Positions 21,010-31,330 of a DNA stretch of 64,000 bases are shown piece after piece; within the stretch, counting starts at the first letter, position 1, and each line of letters starts with the position of its first letter. A program made the translations under genes and the position numbers. Below the pieces are notes generated by a model. The model made no database searches and had not been told where the DNA came from. It saw nothing but the letters and a program-made list of their open reading frames with translations. The DNA comes from Phytophthora sp. 'mugwort' (lineage: Eukaryota; Oomycota; Peronosporomycetes; Peronosporales; Peronosporaceae), in NCBI GenBank assembly GCA_033558025.1, contig JAUCEF010000011.1:2790001-2854000 (forward strand), read 5' to 3'.

Positions 21010-23630
21010 TTAAGACGCAGCCGACACACCACCGCCGACACCTCCGCCAATGCCACCTTGAGCTCCTCCACGGAGGCCGCCGCTGACTCCTCCACCAATG
21101 CCACCGTGAGCTCCTCCGCTTAGACCACCGGCGACACCGCCTCCGACACGACCGTTCGCACCGCCGCCGATACCACCACCGATACCGCCGCTGACTCCTC
21201 CACCAATGCCACCGTGAGCTCCTCCGCTTAGACCACCGGCGACACCGCCTCCGACACGACCGTTCGCACCGCCGCCGATGCCGCCACCGATACCGCCGCT
21301 GACTCCTCCACCAATGCCACCGTGAGCTCCTCCGCTTAGACCACCGGCGACACCGCCTCCGACACGACCGTTCGCACCGCCGCCGATACCACCACCGATA
21401 CCGCCGCCGACTCCTCCACCAATGCCACCGTGAGCTCCTCCGCTTAGACCACCGGCGACACCGCCTCCGACACGACCGATCGCACCTCCGCCGATACCGC
21501 CGCTGACTCCTCCACCAATGCCACCGTGAGCTCCTCCGCTTAGACCACCGGCGACACCGCCTCCGACACGACCGTTCGCACCGCCGCCGATACCGCCGCT
21601 GACACCGCCACCGACACCTCCGCCGATGCCACCATGAGCTTCCCAGGTTAGGGCGCCTCCGACTCGACCGTTCGCACCGCCGCCGATGCCGCCACCGATA
21701 CCGCCGCTGACTCCTCCACCAATGCCACCGTGAGCTCCTCCGCTTAGACCACCGGCGACACCGCCTCCGACACGACCGTTCGCACCGCCGCCGATACCAC
21801 CACCGATACCGCCGGTGACTCCTCCACCAATGCCACCGTGAGCTCCTCCGCTTAGACCACCGGCGACACCGCCTCCGACACGACCGTTCGCACCGCCGCC
21901 GATGCCGCCACCGATGCCGCCGCCGACTCCTCCACCAATGCCACCGTGAGCTCCTCCGCTTAGACCACCGGCGACACCGCCTCCGACACGACCGTTCGCA
22001 CCGCCGCCGATGCCGCCACCGATGCCGCCGCTGACTCCTCCACCAATGCCACCGTGAGCTCCTCCGCTTAGACCACCGGCGACACCGCCTCCGACACGAC
22101 CGTTCGCACCGCCGCCGATACCGCCGCTGACACCGCCACCGACACCTCCGCCGATGCCACCATGAGCTTCCCAGGTTAGGCCGCCTCCGACTCGACCGTT
22201 CGCACCGCCGCCGATGCCGCCACCGATACCGCCGCTGACTCCTCCACCAATGCCACCGTGAGCTCCTCCGCTTAGACCACCGGCGACACCGCCTCCGACT
22301 CGACCGTTCGCACCGCCGCCGATGCCGCCATCGATACCGCCGCTGACTCCTCCACCAATGCCACCGTGAGCTCCTCCGCTTAGACCACCGGCGACACCGC
22401 CTCCGACACGACCGTTCGCACCGCCGCCGATACCACCACCGATACCGCCGGTGACTCCTCCACCAATGCCACCGTGAGCTCCTCCGCTTAGACCACCGGC
22501 GACACCGCCTCCGACACGACCGTTCGCACCGCCGCCGATACCGCCGCTGACTCCTCCACCAATGCCACCGTGAGCTCCTCCGCTTAGACCACCGGCGACA
22601 CCGCCTCCGACACGACCGTTCGCACCGCCGCCGATGCCGCCACCGATGCCGCCGCCGACTCCTCCACTAATGCCACCGTGAGCTCCTCCGCTTAGACCAC
22701 CGGCGACACCGCCTCCGACACGACCGTTCGCACCGCCGCCGATACCGCCGCTGACACCGCCACCGACACCTCCGCCGATGCCACCATGAGCTTCCCAGGT
22801 TAGGGCGCCTCCGACTCGACCGTTCGCACCGCCGCCGATGCCGCCACCGATACCGCCGCTGACTCCTCCACCAATGCCACCGTGAGCTCCTCCGCTTAGA
22901 CCACCGGCGACACCGCCTCCGACACGACCGTTCGCACCGCCGCCGATACCGCCGCTGACACCGCCACCGACACCTCCGCCGATGCCACCATGAGCTTCCC
23001 AGGTTAGGGCGCCTCCGACTCGACCGTTCGCACCGCCGCCGATGCCGCCACCGATACCGCCGCTGACTCCTCCACCAATGCCACCGTGAGCTCCTCCGCT
23101 TAGACCACCGGCGACACCGCCTCCGACACGACCGTTCGCACCGCCGCCGATACCACCACCGATAACGCCGGTGACTCCTCCACCAATGCCACCGTGAGCT
23201 CCTCCGCTTAGACCACCGGCGACACCGCCTCCGACACGACCGTTCGCACCGCCGCCGATGCCGCCACCGATGCCGCCGCCGACTCCTCCACCAATGCCAC
23301 CGTGAGCTCCTCCGCTTAGACCACCGGCGACACCGCCTCCGACACGACCGTTCGCACCGCCGCCGATGCCGCCACCGATGCCGCCGCTGACTCCTCCACC
23401 GATGCCGCCGCCGATGCCGCCACCGATGCCGCCGCTGACTCCTCCACCAATGCCACCGTGAGCTCCTCCGCTTAGACCACCGGCGACACCGCCTCCGACT
23501 CGACCGTTCGCACCGCCGCCGATGCCGCCACCGATGCCGCCGCTGACTCCTCCACCAATGCCACCGTGAGCTCCTCCGCTTAGACCACCGGCGACACCGC
23601 CTCCGACACGACCGTTCGCATCGCCGCCGA
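21010..23630 (-). repeat. Coding minisatellite of 108-bp (and 96-bp) units
   Basis: Twenty-four GRVGG-starting units follow one another; most are 108 bp, four are 96 bp with LTWEAH. All lengths are multiples of three, so the frame is kept. A block of five units in the order G, T, S, LTW, S types occurs twice (units 3-7 and 16-20 from the N-terminus), showing a larger internal duplication. Confidence 0.9.
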
Positions 23631-24237
23631 TACCACCTGTAACGGCGCCACCAATGCCTCCGGTTGCGCCGCCCGAGATGCCGCCGCTAGCACCGCCCGA
23701 TACAGCTCCGTTGGCACCACCTGACACGGCACCACTCACACCGCCATCTGCAGAGCTATTATCCGAGCTTTGACCGGTCTCTCCACCGTTGGATCCGTCC
23801 GACACACCGGTGAACGCGTCGTCAGAAGCTCCACCGCCAGTACCGCCCTTAGTAATAGACTCATTCGAATTGGCAGACTCACTATCGCTTGCACCGCCAC
23901 GAGCAGAGCCATTGTCCGAGTCTTGACTGGTCTCTTCACCGCCCGATTCGCTAGCACTGCCACCGGCACTTGTGGTCCCGCTGTCATTTGTCTTACCAGC
24001 GTCGACGGCGCTCGAAGATGACCATGCAGCTGGTAGGGTGGGAGTGACAGGAGAAGTCACGATGGGGGTGCTGGTCGTGGGTGCCGGAGTTACGTTGGAG
24101 GCTCCTGTCGACGTCATGTAGGAGTCAGCGGTGGTGATGTTTTGCTGGGCCTGCTGGTGGACATTGCCAGCTTCCGCAAGCGAGCCCATGGTAGCCGCAA
24201 TGATTGCGAGGTGAGCAATAATCTTCGTGAGGTTCAT
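21010..24237 (-). CDS. Secreted glycine-rich tandem-repeat protein
   Basis: A 1075-residue protein. The chosen start, the ATG at 24237 (MNLTKIIAHLAII), gives a clear signal peptide with probable cleavage after SLAEA at residue 23. The frame continues 56 codons upstream, but that part would bury the signal. Residues 24 to about 200 are Thr/Ser/Pro- then Ser/Asp/Gly-rich (for example TPAPTTSTPIVTSP), suited to O-glycosylation. The rest is 24 units of about 36 residues built as NGRVGGGVAGGLSGGAHGG followed by IGGGV and GGIGGGIGGGA. Four units are a 32-residue variant with LTWEAH in place of VAGGLSGGAH. No enzyme domain or GPI signal is seen; the protein ends GGGVSAAS. By composition it is likely an extracellular or cell-wall structural protein, by analogy with glycine-rich wall proteins. 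The gene has no introns and the array is unbroken by stops. Confidence 0.85.
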   Translation of the reverse strand: MNLTKIIAHLAIIAATMGSLAEAGNVHQQAQQNITTADSYMTSTGASNVTPAPTTSTPIVTSPVTPTLPAAWSSSSAVDAGKTNDSGTTSAGGSASESGGEETSQDSDNGSARGGASDSESANSNESITKGGTGGGASDDAFTGVSDGSNGGETGQSSDNSSADGGVSGAVSGGANGAVSGGASGGISGGATGGIGGAVTGGIGGDANGRVGGGVAGGLSGGAHGGIGGGVSGGIGGGIGGGANGRVGGGVAGGLSGGAHGGIGGGVSGGIGGGIGGGIGGGVSGGIGGGIGGGANGRVGGGVAGGLSGGAHGGIGGGVGGGIGGGIGGGANGRVGGGVAGGLSGGAHGGIGGGVTGVIGGGIGGGANGRVGGGVAGGLSGGAHGGIGGGVSGGIGGGIGGGANGRVGGALTWEAHGGIGGGVGGGVSGGIGGGANGRVGGGVAGGLSGGAHGGIGGGVSGGIGGGIGGGANGRVGGALTWEAHGGIGGGVGGGVSGGIGGGANGRVGGGVAGGLSGGAHGGISGGVGGGIGGGIGGGANGRVGGGVAGGLSGGAHGGIGGGVSGGIGGGANGRVGGGVAGGLSGGAHGGIGGGVTGGIGGGIGGGANGRVGGGVAGGLSGGAHGGIGGGVSGGIDGGIGGGANGRVGGGVAGGLSGGAHGGIGGGVSGGIGGGIGGGANGRVGGGLTWEAHGGIGGGVGGGVSGGIGGGANGRVGGGVAGGLSGGAHGGIGGGVSGGIGGGIGGGANGRVGGGVAGGLSGGAHGGIGGGVGGGIGGGIGGGANGRVGGGVAGGLSGGAHGGIGGGVTGGIGGGIGGGANGRVGGGVAGGLSGGAHGGIGGGVSGGIGGGIGGGANGRVGGALTWEAHGGIGGGVGGGVSGGIGGGANGRVGGGVAGGLSGGAHGGIGGGVSGGIGGGAIGRVGGGVAGGLSGGAHGGIGGGVGGGIGGGIGGGANGRVGGGVAGGLSGGAHGGIGGGVSGGIGGGIGGGANGRVGGGVAGGLSGGAHGGIGGGVSGGIGGGIGGGANGRVGGGVAGGLSGGAHGGIGGGVSGGLRGGAQGGIGGGVGGGVSAAS

Positions 24238-25414
24238 CTTGGGTAACGAGACTGGAAACGGGACAAAAAAAGACTTGGACTTGGACTGAAGAAGAACGTT
24301 GAAAGGGTGAACAACACTTAATGCTGTTGTGGCTGGACTGCTAACGAGTTGCGAAGCAAATTTGAAAATGGATCGATGTTGATAGTCCACAGCGAAGCGG
24401 ACCAAATCTATTCGTTGGATTCCGACTTGCTGTCGAGGCGTGGCCCTTTCACCTACTTCACCACATGGCAGCCTTCTTTACCAGAAGCATGACACAATAC
24501 GGGCGTCTTTGTGGACATCCAGACGTTAAGGTCTTCTACCCGCAAACTGTTTGATTGCCATTTGGAGTGAGATGAAGAGCGTTCGAACAGCAAACTATGC
24601 TCCGGTGTGCAGTTCGATTACTTAGAACGGCATCTGCGACGCTGGGTTTTGTTTGCCTCCAATTACAGTCACCCTATGGTCCAAAATGCAAGAGAGCAAG
24701 CACGTGTTGACCACCCCGTCGCCGACGCAGGATAAGATTCGAACTGGCAATGGCGGCATAAACAATACTCAAATGCTCTCCAGTCTCGCACCATCGCTGT
24801 ACATTTGAAAGAGGGCCCCAACCAAAGAATTGGTCGGTGTGAAACTTGCAGCGGTTGGTCATCATTGCCCCATATTTATATTAAAGAAACTTTGGCAATC
24901 TCAAAGAGCTGAAGCTACGTTTGGATATTTTTGGCTTGTTCACGAAATAGTGAACTGACATACGATCCGAATTAAGGAGCTGTCACCACTCTTGCGGCAC
25001 CAGCAGTGCATAACACTACATACTTGCAGCTTACGTGTACGACATCTGGAAAACTGTCAATATATTAACTTGTTTTCAGGCCAGAATCCGTTGCCAAACT
25101 TCTTTTAATGACTCGATAATAATTTTTATGCATCGGTTCATTCTGCTCTCTCCATTCTGACGACATAGGCTGACTGCCCTGGGTAATCGATCCTGAAGAC
25201 AAGGATGGTGCACTCTGACGTCGTCAGCTTGACAATAATGCTTATCACTGCTTACAATGTCTTCTATCATGGCTAAATCGTTCTTCTCCTCGCTTTCACG
25301 TTCTGCTGGCTCGATACTTCGTGTTCACAGGAAGCATTCCACTTAGGGCAGAATCATATATAGATAATTATAACGGAAAGTCCCGAATAATACTCCGGGT
25401 ACTATTTAATTGTA
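24238..25414. other. Upstream region of the glycine-rich gene and spacer
   Basis: No gene is seen. The first 200 bases on the left would be promoter and leader of the glycine-rich gene. A GTTCGAATC B-box-like string on the minus strand near 24.73 kb does not fold as a tRNA. Confidence 0.4.
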
Positions 25415-25438
25415 ACTTAAACGACCACTTTAGTGCGC
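25415..25438 (+). repeat. Pogo-like left terminal inverted repeat
   Basis: 24 bp, perfect match to the reverse complement of 27337-27360, preceded by TA. Confidence 0.9.
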
Positions 25439-25640
25439 GGTACCGCTTGTTTGCACGGTGATCATTAACAACCAATAGCTGTCACGAAATCATATTTTAC
25501 ATAATCTCATTGGTCGGCTCGATTCAAACCACTTTAGTGCGTGCTTTATTACATCTCAACGACTGAAATCCATTTATAGAGGAATAAAGTATTCAGCTTG
25601 TCGCCAGTGCACCAGCTCGCAGATACAAGAACGAAGCGAA

Positions 25641-26948
25641 ATGACTGACAAGCGGGGGAAATACACGAAAGAAGACGTGGAGGCTGCTCTTCTGAGAGTT
25701 GACGACGGCGAGAAGTTTGCCTTCGGTTGCACACACGTCGCCCATCCCGCTACGTACCCTCTTCAAGAAGGCCAAGGACGTACGCGAAGGGAAACCCTTC
25801 GATGGCAACCGCCGTGGCAATAAACCGGTAATCCCACACGATATCGAAGCCGACTTGGTGGAGTGGGTGGCCGGTATGCAGCGTGTTGGCCTCCCGTCGG
25901 CCGTGGTGCTATCATCAAGTCCGCCAACTAGATCTACAGAGGCTAAGCGCACTCCCCACACGCGGCAAACCGTTCGAGCCTCTTACGTTCGGGTGGTATT
26001 TGCGATTCTTGGGGCGTCATCTTGTGCTGGCTGCCCGTATGGCTCAGCCCATTGCCCGCGTGTGCAGCAGCGTGAACCAGTCATCGGTTCACACGCTGTT
26101 CTACACGATAGTGAAGCTCTTGATCGAGCAGCGGCTTGATGCCTCGCGTGTGTACAACATGAACGAGACCTCATTCATGCCCAAAGCCTCGTCACGTCGG
26201 GTGCTCGCGATAAAGGGTCGACGAACGTATGGAGTCAGGAGACCAGGCCGAACTTCCACATGACGGTGGTAGCGCCGGTGAATGCGGCTGGCACGGCGGT
26301 GCCTTCGCTCGTCATCGTCCCCGGTCTTCGCGTGTACCGTGAATACCTGACCGTCCTATCGATCGAGGATGCTACTGTATCTGGTGCACCGAAGGGCTTC
26401 AGCAATGCGGCTCTCTTCAAATTGTGGGTGAAATTCTTTCACGAGCGGTTGGTTAGCCAGAACGCTCAGCTTCCCGTTGTCTTGGTGCTGGACAACAGTT
26501 CAACGCACATAAATATCGGTACGTGCATGTATGATACTCCCCTCCTACGGTGTTTTAAATCGGTATTGTAATTTCTGTATTGTGATATGCAATGTGTATC
26601 GGTTTTGGCGGGATATGTTATAATAGAATCGGTTACGCTGTGCGTGGACCTGGGGATATTGTTGGTCGCTCTGCCGCCGAATGCGACCCACTTGTTCCAG
26701 CCACTGGACATGGCCGTGTTCATGCCGTTCAAGGCAATTGCCCGTGAGCGACTGCAAAACCGGCTATTTGAGACTGCGGATGCGATCCTGGCGAAGCGAG
26801 ACGCTATCGCTATCGCCTGCGCGTACCAAACGGCCATCATCGACCGCCCCCAGAATGCGGTCAACGGTTTTGCTGGTACGGATTGTTTCCTGTGTCGCTC
26901 GTCCAGTTGCTGAAGCGACTCGACGTGTATGCGAGCGGCGGGGCCTAG
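25641..26948 (+). pseudogene. Pogo/CENP-B-like DDE transposase, inactivated
   Basis: It starts at the ATG at 25641 (MTDKRGKYTKEDVEAALLRV), a psq-type DNA-binding opening. Frames then change near 25750, 25900 and 26217. The catalytic region has VYNMNETSFMPKASS, VVLVLDNSSTHIN and ALPPNATHLFQPLDMAVF. Family members have Asp in the first motif (NMDET); here codon AAC gives Asn, so one of the three metal-binding acids is lost. An intron at 26519-26626 (GTACGT...ATAATAG, 108 bases, phase 1) fuses THINI to ESVTLCVDLG in frame. The frame stops at 26946-26948. The frameshifts and the Asp-to-Asn change mean it no longer makes an active enzyme, although its ends are intact and could be moved by a relative. 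Confidence 0.85.
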
Positions 26949-27336
26949 GGTGAACTCGGTACGGCGATTGGCTGCAGCGAAGGACGCAGTTTAAGCCGAG
27001 GTCCGCAGCGAGGTGCTGGTGCTGCCCCTTGCACCAAAGCAGAGAGGTTCAAAGCAGCGCAAGACGGTCGATGTGTCCGGTAGGCTGGTGACGAAGGAGA
27101 TGATCCTTGGGGGCCTGTCGGAGTAGATTTGTCATGCCGTGCACTAAGTGGTCCTTACCTTTTAGACTGCATCTGACTCCATATTTTCACCCGTACTTTT
27201 GAATCCACTTGTGCGCTTAGCGTAAAACAAATTACTCCTGAAACATCATTTTCTCCTCTACAGAGTAATCTATTGCGCAAATCAATTGCTGGCTCTGGTT
27301 TTAATTCCTGGCTAAACTCTGAAATGTCCCAAAACT

Positions 27337-27360
27337 GCGCACTAAAGTGGTCGTTTAAGT
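27337..27360 (-). repeat. Pogo-like right terminal inverted repeat
   Basis: 24 bp, perfect inverted partner of 25415-25438, followed by TA. Confidence 0.9.
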
Positions 27361-27433
27361 TACCCCCCACCTGCTCGCAAGGGTTACACGAGTTAGCGCC
27401 TAAAAGCTAGTAATAAAATCGTATTTAAAGAGT

Positions 27434-27437
27434 AAAA
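27434..27437 (-). terminator. Pol III T-run after the tRNA
   Basis: TTTT on the minus strand, four bases after the tRNA 3' end. Confidence 0.5.
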
Positions 27438-27440
27438 GTG

Positions 27441-27513
27441 TGGACACGGCGGGGATCGAACCCGCGTCCATCCGCATAAAACGCGGTACTCTTACCATCT
27501 GAGCTACGTGTCC
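27441..27513 (-). tRNA. tRNA-Lys(UUU)-like gene
   Basis: 73 bases on the minus strand. The acceptor stem GGACACG/CGTGTCC is perfect, with discriminator A and no encoded CCA. The D-arm is TAGCTCAGATGGTAAGAGT. The T-arm GCGGG-TTCGATC-CCCGC is perfect. The anticodon loop reads GTTTTAT, with anticodon TTT after T33. The anticodon stem has only four clear pairs (CCGC/GCGG) and the D-loop has one extra base, so the fold is slightly irregular. A T-run lies directly downstream. Confidence 0.7.
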
Positions 27514-29062
27514 AAACACACTTGGTTACTTTGAAATTGCGTGAGGAGGCGACGAAGCCTTGAAGGCTGGCGCTGGTGGTCTCCTGGCACGCGAAAATTA
27601 CCCTGGCCATATGGCCAATTCACGCACTTGTAACCTTCTCCTTTTTGAGGCGCTTTGCTACAACGTCGTAGAGCGCCTCCTCCATTGCGCCGGAAAGAGG
27701 ACGCCGCCCACCGCCTGCACGGCATCTGCTGGCCGGATCAGCAGCTAGCAACTGTTCACGGTCGCGCCACCGGTGCGGACACTGCCACCGTCTAGTTCCA
27801 TCCCCTCGCACTGAAGTACTTCATGGCTCGCGCTGGACGCCATCGCCGTCTTCCTTGATCCACCGAGGACCTCTTGCTTGCACCAGATGCTGATCGGGAA
27901 TCTTGTATGCATTTCGCCGAATGAGGAAGCGCTGGGGGATGGAAAGACAATGCAGACTGCATGAATGGTTGGGTGTAACAGGTTTGACAAGCGAGGCAGC
28001 CTCTAGGGAGATGGTTGGTGGCTGGGCTGGCTACTGCAGGCGAGGTTACGTAAGGTTACTCTAGAGTTAGTTATATGCCCCTCCCCCCCCCACCGATTTC
28101 CTCGATAAGCAGCCCCCTCCCCGTAGTTCGCCAAATGGGGGCCAGCTCCCCTATGAAAAAGCTTGACCCATCACCTCCATTTACATCAGCAGAGAAACTC
28201 CGGCCAGGTGACTTGATTAGTGGAAAATGTTCTAGAGGGTCGTCGACGAAGTTTCTTTCAATTTTAGCATATCAATTTATTTTGAAAAAAAAAGGGTGGA
28301 TGGCCCAGTTTTTGACGAAATTTGGCGGGGCCAGCTTATCGAGAAATTCGGTAGTACATATAAAAATAGGACGCTTAGGCTCAGAGATTTATCGGATTTC
28401 AGATTGTACAGGGCTGTCCATTAATACCAAAGACCCTACAAGAAGTCCATAAACCTACCAAAAATGGCAAACGGACAGGTGGCGGGTCGAAAGACGCAAG
28501 TTATACCTGACCGGTTATTCTTCAGGCCTGCAACCTAGGATACTCATATGAGACGGCGTCGGAAAGGATATACACTTGTCATCTAGATTACCGCATCCGA
28601 AATTAACTTTCAAAACTTTTTAAAGTAAGTGAAGCTTCGACGAGTGTGCTTAAGAATTCAAACTGTTACTAAACTGAGCGCCGACACTCCGAGAGCCATC
28701 GTTGACATGGAAGCCCAGTGCTCAAGACTCGACCTACATAGGGTCGCCGCATCCCAGCAACAGGAATAAGCCATGCCACAGTAACACCAGGAAAATACCG
28801 CTCCATTACCAGTTGGCTCGCAGTCTCTGGCAACTCTGCCGCCCCAGCAACAAAAGCTGCTACGAGCCACGACATCGCAGCTATCGGCCAGCGTGAGCGT
28901 GAAAGATGAAGCATCGCAAAGTGGTGATCCTGACGACATCGACGTAGCCGAATAAACTGTGAGTGGAGGCTGAGAGCGCGCAGAGAAAAAAAACTGAAGA
29001 CGGTGATCAAGCTGATGAGATGTTGATATGAATTTGATAAAGACGGATAACCAGCATAAGGT
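27514..29062. other. Region without a confident gene
   Basis: Minus-strand frames between 27990 and 27620 look weakly protein-like (MELDGGSVRTGG, and AMEEALYDVVAKRLKKEK in another frame), perhaps a decayed small gene. The rest, including an open frame at 28075-28452, has no recognisable content. Confidence 0.3.
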
Positions 29063-30730
29063 TTGAGTGTCATTCAAGCTGACACCTGTGGTCGTCGTGT
29101 CTACAGGGAAAGTGGAAAGCCAAATCTGTTCGATATCGAAGATGATACAATCCGAGAGGGTACTAAGCATTTACATGATGCTACGATTACTTATGCAGAC
29201 CAACACAGTGGAGCGCCGGTTTGGCAAGGAGAGCGAGATAAATCCAACTACTATCTGCTTTGTAGGAGCCATGTGTCGCCCTTCGTTTGCACGCTGTCTC
29301 GACGTGACTCCGCTCACAATTCAGTGCTACATGTCTCGCGTCGGAGTCGGCAGCATTTCCGCTAAGTTAAGCCTCATAGGGAATCGACTGAAGAAAAACG
29401 CCCCTTCGCTGGACTCGTCAAGTGAGTCAAACAGGTCGCGAAAAAGTTGATGAAGTTATTCCAGCTCGTATGTGATTTCAAATGGTGGTCGACGCCGGAT
29501 GAAGAAGTGTTACAGCCCAGAAGACTACAATTTGTTAAAAGTGGGATCCGTATATGACGAGATGTACACCTACTTATTTCAGATTCGGCTGCGGTTTAGT
29601 GAGCCTACTTGTCCGACAATGAGAAAGCTGCTAACACTTCATTCCCCGCCGATTTAGTTCCGTTATGCGCTTCCGAGCGTGGGTGACGTGTACCAATCTA
29701 CCAGCCCCGTATGCGTAGCTGGTCTAAGCAGCAGAGGATATAGGAGTCCACACGGCACCAGCGAGGGAGATGCGTTGAGGTTTACTTAACCAGACCATTG
29801 AGAAATTTGATCCCTTTACTGACAGTAATATCAATTCGATTATTTGCTAGCATACAGGAAGTACAAGGGTGACAGGGCTCGAGTTGTTGCCATGAACCCG
29901 AAGCGGGTGTTGATATTGGGATGCTTTTTTTAAGATACCTGGCGGTGTTTTTGGTGCCGTCGACACCGTCGCAGTGGCATTTCTGCTCTTGCGGTGATAG
30001 TGTTCAGCATTTTCTACGGAACGAGAAGATGCCGACTAACTACGTCTACGATAAGGCGGTGAGCAAGAAGGGCGGTGAACAGATCAACGCAGATGCGACA
30101 TCATTTCATCAAGGCGGTTATAGCCGCGGGGGACAAAAGGTGCTGGTTGTGTATGCCGACAACTGCGGTAGCCAGAACAATAACAATTTGGTTAAGTTCT
30201 TACTAATCCAAGTTCAGATGGGGGGAGCGGGTGGATTTCAAGTTATTATCAAAGGGACACATGACGGCCTCGTGAGAAACGTAGGCTTTGGACATATCCG
30301 CAAGTACGTATCACGCCAATGGTACGTTTGCACTGCTGGACCCTCGATCAGGTTCAATCGGCGTGAGGGACGCAGCGTCAACGGACAGAACGGTCCACAA
30401 CTCGCGTGGCAACGGGGGGGGGGGGGGGGCGTACAAACCGCTAGTGACGGAACTGTACAAGAGCCTGACTGGTTTCCAGCAGTACGAGCGGTTCGCCAGG
30501 GATGCAGCAAAATCCGGCGTTGTTGTGTGCAAGAAGGCCCCTAATGATGCCCAGGGCAAACGGCGGGAAGCGGACGAGAACGTACGTGCGAAAGGTACAT
30601 GTCAGTGGGTGAAGCCCTCACCGCATGCTTCAGCGTCGAGGGCGAGTTTGATTGTCTTGAAGTACATGAGCGGACAGTATGTTTGGCGTACCAAATGGAT
30701 CGGAGGGCAACGGAGGCGTCGTGGTCTTGC
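29063..30730 (+). pseudogene. Second decayed transposase of the NC-GQN family
   Basis: Plus strand. An N-terminal part in the frame at 29067-29450 holds ICFVGAMCRPSFARCLDVTP. After a stop-rich stretch the catalytic core runs 29921-30400: LVPSTPSQWHFCSCGDSVQHF, then YVYDKAVSKKGGEQI, VVYADNCGSQNNNNLVKFLL and a GHIRK-type end. A C-terminal part in another frame has AYKPLVTELYKSLTGFQQYE, after a 16-base G-run at about 30414-30429. This matches, motif by motif, the element at 8.9-11.5 kb, which lies on the opposite strand, and here the Asp before NC is kept. No terminal repeats were found. Confidence 0.65.
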
Positions 30731-30749
30731 TTGACCGTTTGAACAAGAC

Positions 30750-31330
30750 GGTTTTTAAGTGACAGTGCCGGACATGCTCGTGCAGCAACGCTGTTTATCC
30801 TCGGGTCTTTAGCCAGCAAGGATTGCCCAAGCCGATTGTCTCGGATCGAGATCTGGGCGTTTTGGGCATACGTGTTCAAAGTGCTCAGTACTAAGTTGGA
30901 CATGTCTACGGTGAATCATCGGCAGACCGATGATTAGACTGATAGTATTAATAGCGTGTGGAGGATATATTCCGTAGCATTTGCACAAAAATCCCGAAGC
31001 ATTGGAGCGCTATGCTAGTCGTGTCTAATTTGCAATGAACAATGTTGTCCATGCAGTCAAGAAAATCATTTCGTTGTACATGAACGGTCTTACCCACCCG
31101 CGCGCCCCGCGGACGAGTCCCGTTGGCGCCATCACTCCGTTGTTCAGGGTTTTGTGGGGTAGATATAGCCGATTGTCTTGCTGATATCGCCCCTCTAACT
31201 AACTGATCATAAACAGGTTGACGCGCTTTATGTCAACGCGTCTCAATGTTTTACGGCATGTACGCGACGCAATGGATGAGAGACAAAACAAGCAAAAGGA
31301 ACAAGCAGGCTTCATGATAGCGAACATGCT
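30750..31330 (+). pseudogene. Ty3/Gypsy integrase and downstream remnant
   Basis: Frames give QGLPKPIVSDRDLGVLG and KLDMSTVNHRQTDD, matching the integrase core around its second acid and the H-QTDGQTE block of Gypsy elements. After that come decayed echoes of the RVN-VVED and HWSAML region and of the QWMRDKTSKRNKQA tail. Stops are frequent. No LTR was seen. Confidence 0.6.

Larger units (their letters stand above)
25415..27360 (+). mobile_element. Pogo-like DNA transposon with perfect ends and TA duplication
   Basis: The terminal inverted repeats are 24 bp and perfect: ACTTAAACGACCACTTTAGT GCGC at 25415-25438 and its reverse complement at 27337-27360. Each end is flanked by TA (25413-25414 and 27361-27362), the target duplication expected of Tc1/mariner/pogo elements. 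A second, subterminal inverted pair (ACCACTTTAGTGC near 25528-25540, and GCACTAAGTGGT near 27141-27152) repeats the core of the ends. The element is 1.95 kb with one transposase gene. Confidence 0.9.

Noticed and set aside
21010..23630. Regular repeat array considered as CRISPR
   Set aside because: Units are contiguous coding minisatellites without unique spacers, in a eukaryotic gene with a signal peptide.
24715..24800. Possible tRNA with a B-box-like GTTCGAATC on the minus strand
   Set aside because: No matching T-stem or acceptor stem could be formed.
28658..29170. 170-codon minus-strand frame
   Set aside because: Cys/Ser/Trp-rich composition typical of antisense noise, no domain.
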